A stretch of DNA of 43,953 nucleotides. Source: a virus. A program made the translations under genes and the position numbers. This document shows, one piece after another, positions 1-8,057 of the stretch. The stretch covers positions 1 to 43,953 of the IMG/VR virus record IMGVR_UViG_3300035660_001145; one strand, given 5' to 3'. Each line of letters begins with the position of its first letter. Position 1 is the first letter of the stretch. The notes beneath the pieces were generated by a model that was given only the letters and a program-made list of their open reading frames with translations, had not been told where the DNA came from and searched no databases.

Positions 1-65
1 AATTAAAGAATAATAAAGAGGGTATTATCGACTTATTGAAGGATGTAACAAATAAACTTATTTAA
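1..65 (+). CDS. C-terminal fragment of an ORF cut by the window edge
   Basis: Reading frame 3 is open from the first base to a TAA at 63-65 and encodes a plausible soluble C-terminus ending IIDLLKDVTNKLI. The HNH gene starts at the next base. The last 7 bases of the window (aattaaa) equal the first 7. If that overlap is merged, this tail joins in frame to the ORF starting at 43799, giving a protein of about 70 residues. The fragment is seen directly; the join is an inference. No function is recognised. Confidence 0.45.
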   Translation, partial: LKNNKEGIIDLLKDVTNKLI

Positions 66-557
66 ATGAAAACAATCCCATTAAGCAAGGGCAAAGTAAC
101 ATTGGTAGACGACAAAGATTATAATAGGGTAGCAGTATTACATTGGTATGCTTCTAAAGAAAAAGGGTTATGGTATGCTCGAGCATATTGTGGTAAAAGC
201 AATACTTTGAATCAAACTACAGTGAGGATGCATCGTCTAATTTTAGGAATAATGAATAATCCCAATATACAAGTAGATCATAGGGATGGCGATGGTTTAA
301 ATAATCGTCGGTTAAATCTAAGGGTAGCGACTAATGCTCAAAATAGTATGAACAGAAGAAAAAAGATTGGTTGTCTATCTCAATATAAAGGGGTTTATCT
401 TGATAAACGATACAATAAATGGCGCGCTAGCATAATGTTTAATAAGAAAAGATATCATCTTGGTCACTACTCAAACGAGAAGGATGCGGCCCTCGCATAC
501 AACCGTAAGGCACTAGAGTTTTTTGGTGAGTATGCATTATTAAATAATGTTTTATAA
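66..557 (+). CDS. HNH homing endonuclease with AP2 DNA-binding domain
   Basis: This 163-residue protein is a typical free-standing phage homing endonuclease. An HNH nuclease core lies at about residues 52-95, with His56, the Asp71-His72 pair and Asn80/Asn84 as the visible motif positions. An AP2-type DNA-binding domain follows at about 106-160 (SQYKGVYLDKRYNKWRA, then the conserved LGHYSNEKDAALAYN stretch). Members of this family cut a cognate site lacking the insert and so spread the gene by repair. The ATG follows directly after the TAA of the preceding ORF fragment and has no strong ribosome site. It sits beside the packaging genes and is one of three unrelated-looking HNH genes in the window. 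Confidence 0.9.
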   Translation: MKTIPLSKGKVTLVDDKDYNRVAVLHWYASKEKGLWYARAYCGKSNTLNQTTVRMHRLILGIMNNPNIQVDHRDGDGLNNRRLNLRVATNAQNSMNRRKKIGCLSQYKGVYLDKRYNKWRASIMFNKKRYHLGHYSNEKDAALAYNRKALEFFGEYALLNNVL

Positions 558-702
558 TTTTGGGTCCTTCTTGGAGGGTGCCGGCCTGCGGGTCAGGCGA
601 AGTTCAGGGAGTCACTGATGTTGAATTCATTTTTTGGCATGTCGGGGTCGGAAAATAAAAGTTGTAGATAATTTCATTCCCGACGATAAAAGGATAAAAA
701 TT

Positions 703-2007
703 ATGGCAAAGATTAATATAAAACCCGACATTCAGGAAATAAGAATGTCGGATATAAAATTATTTGCTGGAAATCCGCGTGACATTACAGAAGATGCTCT
801 TTCTGGATTGCGTTCTAGTTTAGGGAAGTTCGGTTATGTTGACCTTTTAATAATCAATAAGCGCAATATGGAATTGGTTTCTGGTCACCAACGGCTTAAG
901 ATTCTACAAGAAGCCGGAGCGGAAACGGTGTTATGTATCGTGGTTGACATTGACGACATGAAGCAGCAGGCCATGAATATTACGCTTAATAATCAGACTA
1001 TCGCAGGATATTGGACGCAGGCGTTAATTCCTATCTTAGAAAAATTACGGCAAGAAATGCCGGAAGATTATTTGAATTTAAGGCTTAAGGAATTACGGGA
1101 AGATTGCCAGGATCTTGAAGCAGAGTTTCTGGGGGAAACGCTTCCGGATGATATACCATCTATGCCTAAAGAGGCAATCACTAAGCCCGGGGATCTATGG
1201 ATTTTAGGGGAACATCGACTTTTGTGCGGGAGCAGTACTAATGGTGCAGACGTCTGCAAACTTATGGATGGCCAAAAAGCGCAGTTGCTGGCCACAGATC
1301 CACCATACCTTGTTGATTATACCGGGGATGATAGACCCAAGGCTGGTAAGGACTGGTCTAATTTATACCACGAAGTGGATATTCAAGATGCCCATATATT
1401 TTATAAAGATTATTTATCTATTGCGCTGCAGCATATCGAAAAGGATTCCGCAATCTATATGTGGCATGCTTCTAAACGCATTGATGTTATTCAGCAGGTG
1501 TTTAATGAATTAGAGATATTAATTCATCAGATGATTATATGGGTTAAACCTTGCGCGATTTTGACGTATTCAATATATCCTTGGCGCCATGAGCCTTGCA
1601 TATTCGGGTGGTTACAGGGCAATAAGCCCAAGATTAAGGGTGTAGCAAATAAGACCGGAACTGTTTGGGTGGTAGGTTTATTACGAACCGGTGATCCTGA
1701 AAGCGCAGAATACTATACCGATATCTGGGAGGTAGATTGGGAAGGTAAGAAGCGTAGCCCGGGGAAAGATCACCCAACTATAAAACCAACCGAAGTTTTT
1801 GCAATTCCTATGAGGGTGCATACTAGCCGCGGGGATATCTGCTATGAACCATTCAGCGGATCAGGAAGTCAGATCATTGCAGCCGAGCGCTTGGGTCGGC
1901 GGTGCTTTGCTATGGAACTGGAGCCGGTATTCTGCGATGTGGCGGTTCGGAGATGGGAAGAATTTACTGGGGAAAAGGGAAAGAGATATGAAAAAGGGAG
2001 CAAATAG
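703..2007 (+). CDS. ParB-like nuclease domain fused to DNA methyltransferase
   Basis: The N-terminal third (residues about 8-110 from this start) is a ParB/sulfiredoxin-type domain with the SGHQRLKIL motif. The C-terminal part is an amino-methyltransferase (N4-cytosine or N6-adenine) with the catalytic DPPY at about 199-202 and the AdoMet-binding PFSGSG motif near the end, so the order is the beta class. Such fusions are common beside phage terminases and act as solitary methylases, protecting phage DNA or marking it for packaging. The frame is open from a TTG at 634, but the ATG at 703 has an AAAGGA site 8 bases upstream and starts just before the ParB domain, so I prefer it. No restriction partner is visible nearby. 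Confidence 0.88.
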   Translation: MAKINIKPDIQEIRMSDIKLFAGNPRDITEDALSGLRSSLGKFGYVDLLIINKRNMELVSGHQRLKILQEAGAETVLCIVVDIDDMKQQAMNITLNNQTIAGYWTQALIPILEKLRQEMPEDYLNLRLKELREDCQDLEAEFLGETLPDDIPSMPKEAITKPGDLWILGEHRLLCGSSTNGADVCKLMDGQKAQLLATDPPYLVDYTGDDRPKAGKDWSNLYHEVDIQDAHIFYKDYLSIALQHIEKDSAIYMWHASKRIDVIQQVFNELEILIHQMIIWVKPCAILTYSIYPWRHEPCIFGWLQGNKPKIKGVANKTGTVWVVGLLRTGDPESAEYYTDIWEVDWEGKKRSPGKDHPTIKPTEVFAIPMRVHTSRGDICYEPFSGSGSQIIAAERLGRRCFAMELEPVFCDVAVRRWEEFTGEKGKRYEKGSK

Positions 2008-2350
2008 GCGAATTTCACGCCCATTTTTTTGCTATAACCGACAATGCAACATTATTTATTCAACTTATGATAAAGATTCTTTTGAAAGTGGATTTAGTTT
2101 TTTCTGTTATGGTAAACTTCCAGTTTCTCACATTTTTTATGAGAAGAAAATCAAACATATAAATGATATTTGCCATTGTTATTATACTCCCTTAAAAGGA
2201 GCCATTCGATTTTTTATTAATCTTGGAGATCTTTGGGGAGAAGCTAATGCAAAGATAGCAGTAATGAATAGAATTCAAAATCTTAAATGCCAATGCGGTG
2301 GGAGATCTTATAAGCGTATAACCCATTGGTGTATGAAATGCGGAAAATAA
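1988..2350 (+). CDS. Hypothetical cysteine-rich protein, zinc-ribbon-like ends
   Basis: This 120-residue protein is not recognised. It carries a cysteine pair near the N-terminus (FFCYNRQC) and a closing cluster CQCGG...CMKCGK that looks like half of a zinc ribbon. The frame is open further upstream inside the methyltransferase gene, but the ATG at 1988 is preceded by an AAGGG-type site and overlaps the methyltransferase stop by 20 bases, the usual spacing in this operon. Its AT-rich, aromatic-rich composition differs from the neighbouring genes, which may mean recent acquisition. Confidence 0.55.
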   Translation: MKKGANRRISRPFFCYNRQCNIIYSTYDKDSFESGFSFFCYGKLPVSHIFYEKKIKHINDICHCYYTPLKGAIRFFINLGDLWGEANAKIAVMNRIQNLKCQCGGRSYKRITHWCMKCGK

Positions 2351-2460
2351 ATCGGGCGGCCGGACCCGATAAATAATACCGAGCCACCTACATGATGAAG
2401 GCATGTAGATTTTTCCAGCCGCTTGCATACCGAAATATATCTTAAGCGGTAGTTTTTTAT
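2351..2460 (+). other. Structured leader with three hairpins before the terminase genes
   Basis: Three inverted repeats follow each other: ATCGGG/CCCGAT (2351-2370), CTACATG/CATGTAG (2388-2408) and CCGCTT/AAGCGG (2419-2449). The last is followed by TAGTTTTTT, so the third resembles a weak intrinsic terminator with a long loop. No clear promoter is seen upstream. The arrangement suggests a transcribed regulatory leader or attenuator ahead of the terminase small subunit, but this is inferred from pairing alone. Confidence 0.4.
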
Positions 2461-2477
2461 TTGTCAATGCCTATCAT

Positions 2478-3152
2478 GTGGATATGGAAGAACAAGCTAA
2501 GGATAAACCCAATCTTATCGAGATGGCCAAAAAGCGCAGACATCTACACCTGGTTGAAAAACTCGCCAGAGGAAAATCTTCCACCCCAACCCTTTCCCGG
2601 GCCGAGATTAATGAATTAAAGAAATATGAACGCGACCCCAATTCCCCTGGAATAGTAGATAGCCAAGAAAAGGTTGCCAAAGTTTTTGGCGTTGCCGTTA
2701 GAACCGTAGAGCGTTGGGTAAAAGAAGGCATGCCGATTACCCCCCAGAAGGATTATGACCTCCTGGAGATCCGCGCCTGGCGCCTAATCAGGAATCAAAA
2801 GTTAAAATCTAAAGGCAATAAAAAGAATGACGCTGATATGTGGGACGCCAAATACCGGGAATATAAAGCCCGCCTTGCGGAAATGGCCTTTAAAAAAGCT
2901 ATGGGGGAATTAATTCCTAAAGATATTGTAGAAAAGGAACTTATTCAAATCAGTATAGGCATTAAAATGGCGCTCCTGGCTCTTCCCCAGCAGGTAGCAT
3001 CGCAACTCGTGGGTCTCGAGGCCCGGCAAATCAATACTTTACTAACTTCACGCATTAAAGAAGCTATACAAGATATTGCTGATGGCAAAGTATTAGTTAA
3101 AAAGATAAAGAATGAGCAATCAAACATTGACATTGAAAATTTGGACGCCTAA
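2478..3152 (+). CDS. Terminase small subunit (Nu1-like)
   Basis: This 224-residue protein should recognise phage DNA and recruit the large terminase. A MerR/Nu1-like helix-turn-helix is visible at about residues 60-95 (QEKVAKVFGVAVRTVERW then a wing with EGMPI). A helical region at about 120-200 resembles the Nu1 oligomerisation part. It lies directly before the GpA-type large subunit and overlaps it by 41 bases. The frame starts with GTG at 2478; an ATG two codons on (2484) is an alternative. Neither has a strong Shine-Dalgarno sequence, in contrast to the structural genes downstream. Confidence 0.8.
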   Translation: MDMEEQAKDKPNLIEMAKKRRHLHLVEKLARGKSSTPTLSRAEINELKKYERDPNSPGIVDSQEKVAKVFGVAVRTVERWVKEGMPITPQKDYDLLEIRAWRLIRNQKLKSKGNKKNDADMWDAKYREYKARLAEMAFKKAMGELIPKDIVEKELIQISIGIKMALLALPQQVASQLVGLEARQINTLLTSRIKEAIQDIADGKVLVKKIKNEQSNIDIENLDA

Positions 3153-5016
3153 GATCCGCAGCGCCTGGCAGCTTCCTAATGAACTGACAGTATCAGAATG
3201 GGCAGATAAATACCGTAAGCTTGACCGCATGGTTTCTTCTGAACCCGGACAATGGCGCACGAACCGTACTCCCTATTTGCGGGGGATAATGGATGCATTT
3301 AATAACCCTTTGATAGAGAAAATAACAATCATGTCTTCTACTCAAGTAGGCAAAACGGAATCATGGTTGAATATGCTCTCATATATCATAGACCAAGATC
3401 CTGCCTCTGTTTTGGTTGTTATGCCGCGCGAATTGGATGCTAAATATATTTCAAAAGGCAGGGTTCGCCCAATGATTAGATTATCTCCAGAATTGTATCA
3501 ACATACCACAAGAGATCCGGATGATATCACAAGGCTCGAAATTAAATTGGATAGGATGTATATCTACTTCGCCGGCGCAAATAGCCCTGCTGCGCTCTCT
3601 TCAAAGCCGGTAAGGTATCTTCTTATGGATGAAACTGATAAGTATCCTAAGTTTTCAGGAGAAGAGGCCGACCCGATAAAATTAGCGACAGAGCGTACCC
3701 ATAATTATTGGAATCGTAAGATTATAGCTTGCTCTACCCCAACCATAAAAGACGGTTATATCTTTAGGGAATATGGATATTCGGACAAAAGAAGTTATTA
3801 TGTGCCTTGCCCCCATTGTGGAGGATACCAGGTTTTAGAATTTGAACACCACGTAAAATTTCCCAAAGAGGAACGGGATCCTGAACGCATCCGCCAGGAG
3901 CGCCTTGCATGGTATGAATGCGACTATTGCAAGGGAAGAATAACCGACTTAATGAAGCAGGGGATGCTTCTGAAAGGAGTATGGATTCCCGCAGCGGTCA
4001 AGCTTGATTCAAAGGGCAACTTGCCTAAGAAGATTGATTTCCCGCAGGTTTCGCATGCGGGCTTCCACCTCAATGCTCTATATTCCCCTTGGCTGACATT
4101 TTCTGCCGTTGCAGCAGAATTCCTCGATTCTCATGAACGGCCGGAATTATTAATGAATTTTGTCAATAGCTGGCTGGCGCAGATATGGGAAGAGAAGGTT
4201 GAAGAAACTAAACCGGAAAAGCTTAAACGGCTCTGCGGTAGCCACCAGAAGGGAACGGTCCCTGATGGTGGCATAGTCTTGACCGGCGGCGTAGACGTCC
4301 AAAAGGAACATTTCTTTCTGACAATCCGCGCCTGGGGCGTCCACCAGGAATCCTGGCTGGTCCTTGAGGAGCAGGTTCAGACATGGGAAGAAATCGAGGA
4401 TAGGCTGATCGAATCGAGTTATCCTTCAGAAGTTCCAGGCATCGCGCCTTTTAAGGTAAGATTGGCTTGTATAGATACCGGATACCGGACTGATGAAGTT
4501 TATGAGTTCTGCCGGAAATATAAACAGCTTACCCGGGCAATTAAAGGAAAGGATCAACTTACCGGCGTGCCTTATAAAGTAAGCACTATAGAGAAGTTCC
4601 CCAATGGTCGCACTATCCCTGGGGGCCTGTTATTGTGGTTGCTCGATACTACATATTTTAAGGATAAGATTAGTCGCTTAGTGCATACAGAAGATGCGCC
4701 GCAACGTTGGCATTTATTTAATAATCCCTCTGAGAATTATCTTAAATGGTTTTGTGGTGAACATAAGATCCTTAAACGCGACAAAAAGCGCGGCCAGGCG
4801 CATGAAGTATGGCAGCCGGTATCATCTCACGCGCAAAGCCATTCCTGGGATGCCGAGATTTACTCGGCCGCTGCCGCGGAAATGCTGCGATTATTCGCCT
4901 TAAAAGAAGAAGATAAACCAATACCACAAATATCTGCGGATATCCAGCATGAAGAAGAGCATAAACATCCAAGTTGGATTCCACAAAAAAAGGGTTGGAT
5001 TAGGCATAATGGCTGA
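3112..5016 (+). CDS. Terminase large subunit, GpA type
   Basis: This is the ATP-driven packaging motor and cutting nuclease of the lambda GpA family, at 634 residues close to the usual length. The Walker A loop SSTQVGKTE lies at about 75-83 and the Walker B YLLMDETD at about 169-176. A zinc-knuckle insertion has CPHCGG and CDYCKG pairs at about 230-290. The C-terminal nuclease carries GGVDVQ, IDTGY and HSWDAEIY acidic motifs. GpA terminases pair with Nu1-like small subunits and usually cut at cos sites, which agrees with the gene in front. A cos site itself was not identified. Confidence 0.95.
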   Translation: MSNQTLTLKIWTPKIRSAWQLPNELTVSEWADKYRKLDRMVSSEPGQWRTNRTPYLRGIMDAFNNPLIEKITIMSSTQVGKTESWLNMLSYIIDQDPASVLVVMPRELDAKYISKGRVRPMIRLSPELYQHTTRDPDDITRLEIKLDRMYIYFAGANSPAALSSKPVRYLLMDETDKYPKFSGEEADPIKLATERTHNYWNRKIIACSTPTIKDGYIFREYGYSDKRSYYVPCPHCGGYQVLEFEHHVKFPKEERDPERIRQERLAWYECDYCKGRITDLMKQGMLLKGVWIPAAVKLDSKGNLPKKIDFPQVSHAGFHLNALYSPWLTFSAVAAEFLDSHERPELLMNFVNSWLAQIWEEKVEETKPEKLKRLCGSHQKGTVPDGGIVLTGGVDVQKEHFFLTIRAWGVHQESWLVLEEQVQTWEEIEDRLIESSYPSEVPGIAPFKVRLACIDTGYRTDEVYEFCRKYKQLTRAIKGKDQLTGVPYKVSTIEKFPNGRTIPGGLLLWLLDTTYFKDKISRLVHTEDAPQRWHLFNNPSENYLKWFCGEHKILKRDKKRGQAHEVWQPVSSHAQSHSWDAEIYSAAAAEMLRLFALKEEDKPIPQISADIQHEEEHKHPSWIPQKKGWIRHNG

Positions 5017-5269
5017 GCCATGGATAAATAAGAAAAACTGGCTTAAGAGGTATGTTGCTCCCCCGGTAGCGGCCGTGGAAGAGAAAAAAGAAGAAACGAT
5101 TCAATCAATAAATAATCAACCCGGGTTATACGGTATTATTTATTATCCCCTGCGTTGTCCAAAATGTAAAAGTAAAGATATAAAAACTCATACTTCACGA
5201 CCACCCGTTAGATATCATAAATGCAAAAAATGCGGTTTCAATTTCAGAAGTATAGAAAAAGAGGCCTAA
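5009..5269 (+). CDS. Small zinc-ribbon protein
   Basis: This 86-residue protein ends in a clear zinc ribbon (CPKCKSKDIKTH then CKKCGFNF) after a basic, proline-containing N-terminus. Phage proteins of this form (Ogr/Delta-like or Com-like) often regulate late transcription or translation, but the match is only by motif. The ATG at 5009 overlaps the terminase stop; an upstream in-frame ATG at 4949 lies inside the terminase gene and is less likely. A palindrome and a promoter-like sequence follow immediately, so a role in switching on the next operon is possible. Confidence 0.6.
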   Translation: MAEPWINKKNWLKRYVAPPVAAVEEKKEETIQSINNQPGLYGIIYYPLRCPKCKSKDIKTHTSRPPVRYHKCKKCGFNFRSIEKEA

Positions 5270-5272
5270 AAA

Positions 5273-5297
5273 GTCGTTCCTACGATATAGGAACGAC
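5273..5297. promoter_or_regulatory. Perfect 10-bp inverted repeat, candidate operator
   Basis: GTCGTTCCTA is followed after 5 bases by its exact reverse complement TAGGAACGAC. There is no U-tract after it, so it is a poor terminator. It ends 4 bases upstream of a TTGACA box, where an activator or repressor dimer could bind. Confidence 0.45.
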
Positions 5298-5301
5298 CAT
5301 A

Positions 5302-5330
5302 TTGACAAAATGATGCAATAGGCTTAAACT
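5302..5330 (+). promoter_or_regulatory. Sigma70-like promoter for the adhesin/structural operon
   Basis: A consensus -35 TTGACA is followed after exactly 17 bases by TAAACT as -10. It lies between the packaging genes and the long rightward structural operon, directly after the palindrome. Confidence 0.5.
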
Positions 5331-5420
5331 TTTTATAGGTGATAATATGTATTGGAAATGTAGAAAACCAAGAAAATAAAATAAGTTAGATTAGTCCGGG
5401 GACGCCTGGATTTTAAAAAG

Positions 5421-5464
5421 CGGCAGTTATGGTGCCATAACCATCTTACTGCCGTTTTATTTTT
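5421..5464 (+). terminator. Terminator-like hairpin in the leader
   Basis: CGGCAG (5421-5426) pairs with CTGCCG (5449-5454), enclosing a second stem GTTATGG/CCATAAC, and is followed by TTTTATTTTT. It lies about 90 bases after the predicted transcription start and before the first gene, so it would act as an attenuator or antitermination target if functional. Confidence 0.5.
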
Positions 5465-5581
5465 ACTTATGGAAAAATATCTTTTGTCATTATTCCTTGT
5501 TTTTATTTTAATAGGGACATTGCATTCATAGGGATACTGGTGGGGCTTCTGTTCAAAAGATGATAACGGAAGGAGGACCAC

Positions 5582-5833
5582 ATGGCAAACGAACCAAGCC
5601 CTAAAGAGGGCGACATTATCGAGATAAAGGGTACGAAATATTTATGCATGGGCCCCGACCTACTTGCAGAGATAGCGTACTTCAGAAACGAAGGCGGAAA
5701 GGAAATTCCCGTCTTAAAGACGCAGACATTCACGAAGGAAGAAGGGATCGACGCGGACGGCAACCCGAAGAGAAGCGTAGAAGTCAGGGTGCAATGCGTC
5801 AAGATCGGCGCAAACCCAGGAAATAACGGATAA
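5582..5833 (+). CDS. Small acidic hypothetical protein, first of adhesin module
   Basis: This 83-residue protein is not recognised. It is rich in Glu and Lys and reads like a small beta-fold (GDIIEIKGTKYLCMGPDLL, then VEVRVQCVKIG) without signal peptide or membrane segment. The start is supported by a GGAAGGAGGACCAC ribosome site. It is the first gene behind the promoter and leader, and its position suggests a minor structural or assembly protein. Confidence 0.6.
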   Translation: MANEPSPKEGDIIEIKGTKYLCMGPDLLAEIAYFRNEGGKEIPVLKTQTFTKEEGIDADGNPKRSVEVRVQCVKIGANPGNNG

Positions 5834-5851
5834 TAGAAGGAGGAATTAAAC

Positions 5852-6271
5852 ATGGCTGTAACGACCAGTATTTACAATGCTCTAAAGAACGACATTTTCA
5901 CAAAGGCAGTGAGTTTAAGCGCGGATACCATTAAATGCGCCCTGTATGATGTTAATGGGACGTTCGTCGCTACCGCTACTACCTATGCGACAACGAATGA
6001 ACTGGCAACCGCCAATGGTTATACGCAAGGCGGGGCGACTCTTGCGAATAAAGCAGTATCAGGGACTACCACGGTGAAGTGGACGGCGGACGCAACCCAA
6101 TGGACAGCAACAGGCGCAGGATTCACCGCTTACAACGCTATGTTATATTCCACAACCAATTCCAATCGTCTAATTGCTCACATTGATTTTGACGGAGCGA
6201 AGACAGCATCTGGCGGTGGCACATTCACGATTACTTGGGATGCGACGAACGGGATATTCAACGTAGCGTAA
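5852..6271 (+). CDS. Phage structural protein with GYTQGG motif
   Basis: This 139-residue protein is rich in Thr and Ala and carries the ANGYTQGGATLANKAV and HIDFDGAKTASGGGTFTITW segments seen in a widespread family of small phage structural proteins of unknown role that are typically encoded next to fibre genes. It has no signal peptide. An AAGGAGGAATTAA ribosome site supports the start. A head-fibre, decoration or fibre-base function is inferred from the neighbouring stalk and collar genes only. Confidence 0.6.
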   Translation: MAVTTSIYNALKNDIFTKAVSLSADTIKCALYDVNGTFVATATTYATTNELATANGYTQGGATLANKAVSGTTTVKWTADATQWTATGAGFTAYNAMLYSTTNSNRLIAHIDFDGAKTASGGGTFTITWDATNGIFNVA

Positions 6272-6303
6272 TAAGAAGTTATTTCGAAAATGAGGTGAAG
6301 TAA

Positions 6304-6915
6304 ATGGCTAATTCTTTATTGCAATACAAGAATAATGCCAAGTCTGCGGTTAATATGGGTAGTGGATTGGCACAGGCAGCCACTACTCTTACCGTAGATA
6401 ATGGCTCAAAATTTCCTGCCTCTGGCGACTTTATGCTGACTATTTGGGATAGTGTAACTTATCCAGACCCTATGGATGATAGTGGAATGGAGATAGTAAG
6501 AGCAACTGCTCGGATAGGAAATGACATAACAATAGTTAGAGCACAAGAAGGCACTGCTGATGTTGCTCATTCTGATGATGAGACTGTGGCGTTACTGTTC
6601 ACTGCTGGCACTATGGATGAGCGATTGATTGCCAACCTTGTAGCCAAAACTTCTGCCTATACTCTAACTGATGCTGATTTCTGTGTAACAGCAGATGCGG
6701 TAGGCGGTGATTTCACTTTAACATTACCAACAGCAGCAGGTAGAAAAGGCAAGAGGTATATCATCAAGAATATCAGCGATGTCTGGGGAGAAGATGTTAC
6801 TGTAGATGGCAACGGTTCTGAAACAATAGATGGAGCGACAACCTATATATTATACGGAGGTCAATTTGAAACACTTGAAATTGTCAGCGATGGGAATAAC
6901 TGGAGAATAGTATGA
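6304..6915 (+). CDS. Tail-fibre/stalk structural protein
   Basis: The first half (residues about 15-110) resembles the small barrel found at fibre bases, with an ASGDFMLTIWD turn and an EIVRATARIGNDITIVRAQEG strand pair. The second half (about 115-203) is a common virion-fibre domain with FTLTLPTAAGRKGKRYIIKN and a terminal SDGNNWRIV. It contains no enzyme motif. The stop overlaps the start of the next gene by 4 bases (ATGA), so it is translated together with the collar proteins that follow, and it probably forms the shaft on which they sit. Confidence 0.65.
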   Translation: MANSLLQYKNNAKSAVNMGSGLAQAATTLTVDNGSKFPASGDFMLTIWDSVTYPDPMDDSGMEIVRATARIGNDITIVRAQEGTADVAHSDDETVALLFTAGTMDERLIANLVAKTSAYTLTDADFCVTADAVGGDFTLTLPTAAGRKGKRYIIKNISDVWGEDVTVDGNGSETIDGATTYILYGGQFETLEIVSDGNNWRIV

Positions 6916-7292
6916 GTTCTTTTCCGAGAGACGCTTTATGTCCTTTGGGTTCGGTTTTAGCATGGATAAAAGATTTTACTGGAACTCCTTCACTCCCAGT
7001 AGAATGGGTAGAATGTAACGGTCAACTTATAACTGATATAAGGAGTCCGTTTTACAATGCATCAGTGCCGACTCTTAATGGAAACCAAGATAGTGATAAA
7101 TATTTTCTTAGGGGTTCTATTACTTCTGGTTCTACAGGTGGAACTGTTTTTCACCGTCATTCAATTTGTTGGTATGGTTATACTTATTTTTCAGGGGTGA
7201 GCTCGGCAGCTGTCTGTGCTTGTGGTTGCACGGATGAAGTTAGTCATTTGCCCTTATATTACGAAGTGGTGTATATTTTGAGGATAGTATGA
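6912..7292 (+). CDS. Tail-collar domain protein, copy 1
   Basis: This 126-residue protein has the tail-collar signature PLGSVLAW...LPVEWVECNGQ followed by FLRGSITSGSTGG, as in phage fibre tips and microcystin-dependent-type proteins. An HRH motif follows the collar, then a Cys- and Tyr-rich segment that differs strongly between the three copies, then a conserved end YYEVVYILRIV. HxH motifs bind iron in the T4 long-fibre tip, so a metal-bound trimer is plausible by analogy. It overlaps its neighbours by 4 bases on both sides. Confidence 0.75.
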   Translation: MSSFPRDALCPLGSVLAWIKDFTGTPSLPVEWVECNGQLITDIRSPFYNASVPTLNGNQDSDKYFLRGSITSGSTGGTVFHRHSICWYGYTYFSGVSSAAVCACGCTDEVSHLPLYYEVVYILRIV

Positions 7293-7660
7293 GTTTTTAT
7301 TCCAGAAATAATTTACCCCCTATCGGGGTTATAGTTGCTTGGCTTAAAAATTTTTCTGGTGTCCCTTCTTTGTCTGGTAATTGGGTTGAATGTAATGGAC
7401 AGACAATAACGGATGCTGGTAGCCCTTATTATAATATTGCTGCACCAGCAATAAATAGTCCTCAGTCTTTTTTGATGGGTTTTGAGACATCTGGGGAAAC
7501 TACTGGGTCGTCTGACTGTCATTGTCATTGTATATACTATAATGGTTATGATGCAGAATACCCAGGATATGATTGTTGTGCATTGTGTTGTGGGTATATG
7601 GATTATGTCGACCATAAGCCACCTTACTATGAAGTAGTGTATGTTATGAGGATAAAATAG
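7289..7660 (+). CDS. Tail-collar domain protein, copy 2
   Basis: This second paralog (123 residues) keeps PIGVIVAWLKNFSGVPSLSG, WVECNGQ and the C-terminal PPYYEVVYVMRIK. Its middle is very rich in cysteine (HCHC, then DCCALCCGYMD) and is unlike copy 1 or 3. Because the flanks are conserved and the middle is not, the copies probably arose by tandem duplication and diverged at the receptor-contact part. There is no adenine-directed repeat in it, so the DGR at 42 kb does not obviously feed it. Confidence 0.75.
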   Translation: MSFYSRNNLPPIGVIVAWLKNFSGVPSLSGNWVECNGQTITDAGSPYYNIAAPAINSPQSFLMGFETSGETTGSSDCHCHCIYYNGYDAEYPGYDCCALCCGYMDYVDHKPPYYEVVYVMRIK

Positions 7661-7661
7661 A

Positions 7662-8057
7662 ATGTTTATACAAAGGGGACAATACCCCCCAATAGGGTCA
7701 ATTATAGGTTGGGTTAAGAGTCTTACAGGGACACCAAGTTTGCCAGATGGGTGGCTCGAATGCAATGGACAAACGATAAGTGATGCTGGAAGTCCCTATA
7801 ATGGACAGACACTTCCTGATTTATTTACTGGGATGAATATTTACTTCTTGCGTGGCTCCGCCAGTTCTGGTTCTATAGGTGGAAGTGTGATTCATCAGCA
7901 TTTCAGTCCGTCCAGTTGGGATTCAACAACATCTGTATGTGCCTATATTTCTTGTGCTTTAACTGTTATAGATGGAAGTGTTTCTCCAGATGTTAGTTAT
8001 CCTGGGTATAATTTTCCAACTTTATATACTGTAGTATGGGTGGTGAGAATAAAATGA
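7662..8057 (+). CDS. Tail-collar domain protein, copy 3
   Basis: This third paralog (131 residues) has PPIGSIIGWVKSLTGTPSLP, WLECNGQ and FLRGSASSGSIGG, the closest to the tail-collar consensus. It has an HQH motif and a C-terminal TVVWVVRIK. The variable middle is Ser/Thr/Cys-rich. It is followed by a glycosyltransferase whose start overlaps its stop as ATGA, so the enzyme could act on these fibre proteins or on the receptor they bind; that is inference from position. Confidence 0.75.
   Translation: MFIQRGQYPPIGSIIGWVKSLTGTPSLPDGWLECNGQTISDAGSPYNGQTLPDLFTGMNIYFLRGSASSGSIGGSVIHQHFSPSSWDSTTSVCAYISCALTVIDGSVSPDVSYPGYNFPTLYTVVWVVRIK

Larger units (their letters stand above)
5270..5581 (+). other. 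312-base gene-free region: palindrome, promoter, terminator-like leader
   Basis: No convincing gene lies here. The region holds, in order, a perfect palindrome (5273-5297), a sigma70-like promoter (5302-5330), a short hairpin (TCCGGG/CCTGGA, 5395-5410), a terminator-like hairpin (5421-5464) and a GGAGG ribosome site for the next gene at about 5571-5576. The order suggests a regulated start of the adhesin and morphogenesis operon with an attenuated leader RNA. Confidence 0.5.

Noticed and set aside
7313-7765. Minus strand ORF over the collar genes
   Set aside because: It is the reverse shadow of two collar paralogs; it has low-complexity Ile/Thr/His runs and no ribosome site.
6912-8057. Collar genes as additional DGR targets
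   Set aside because: None contains a segment aligning with the template repeat, and the differences between copies are not at adenines of a common template.
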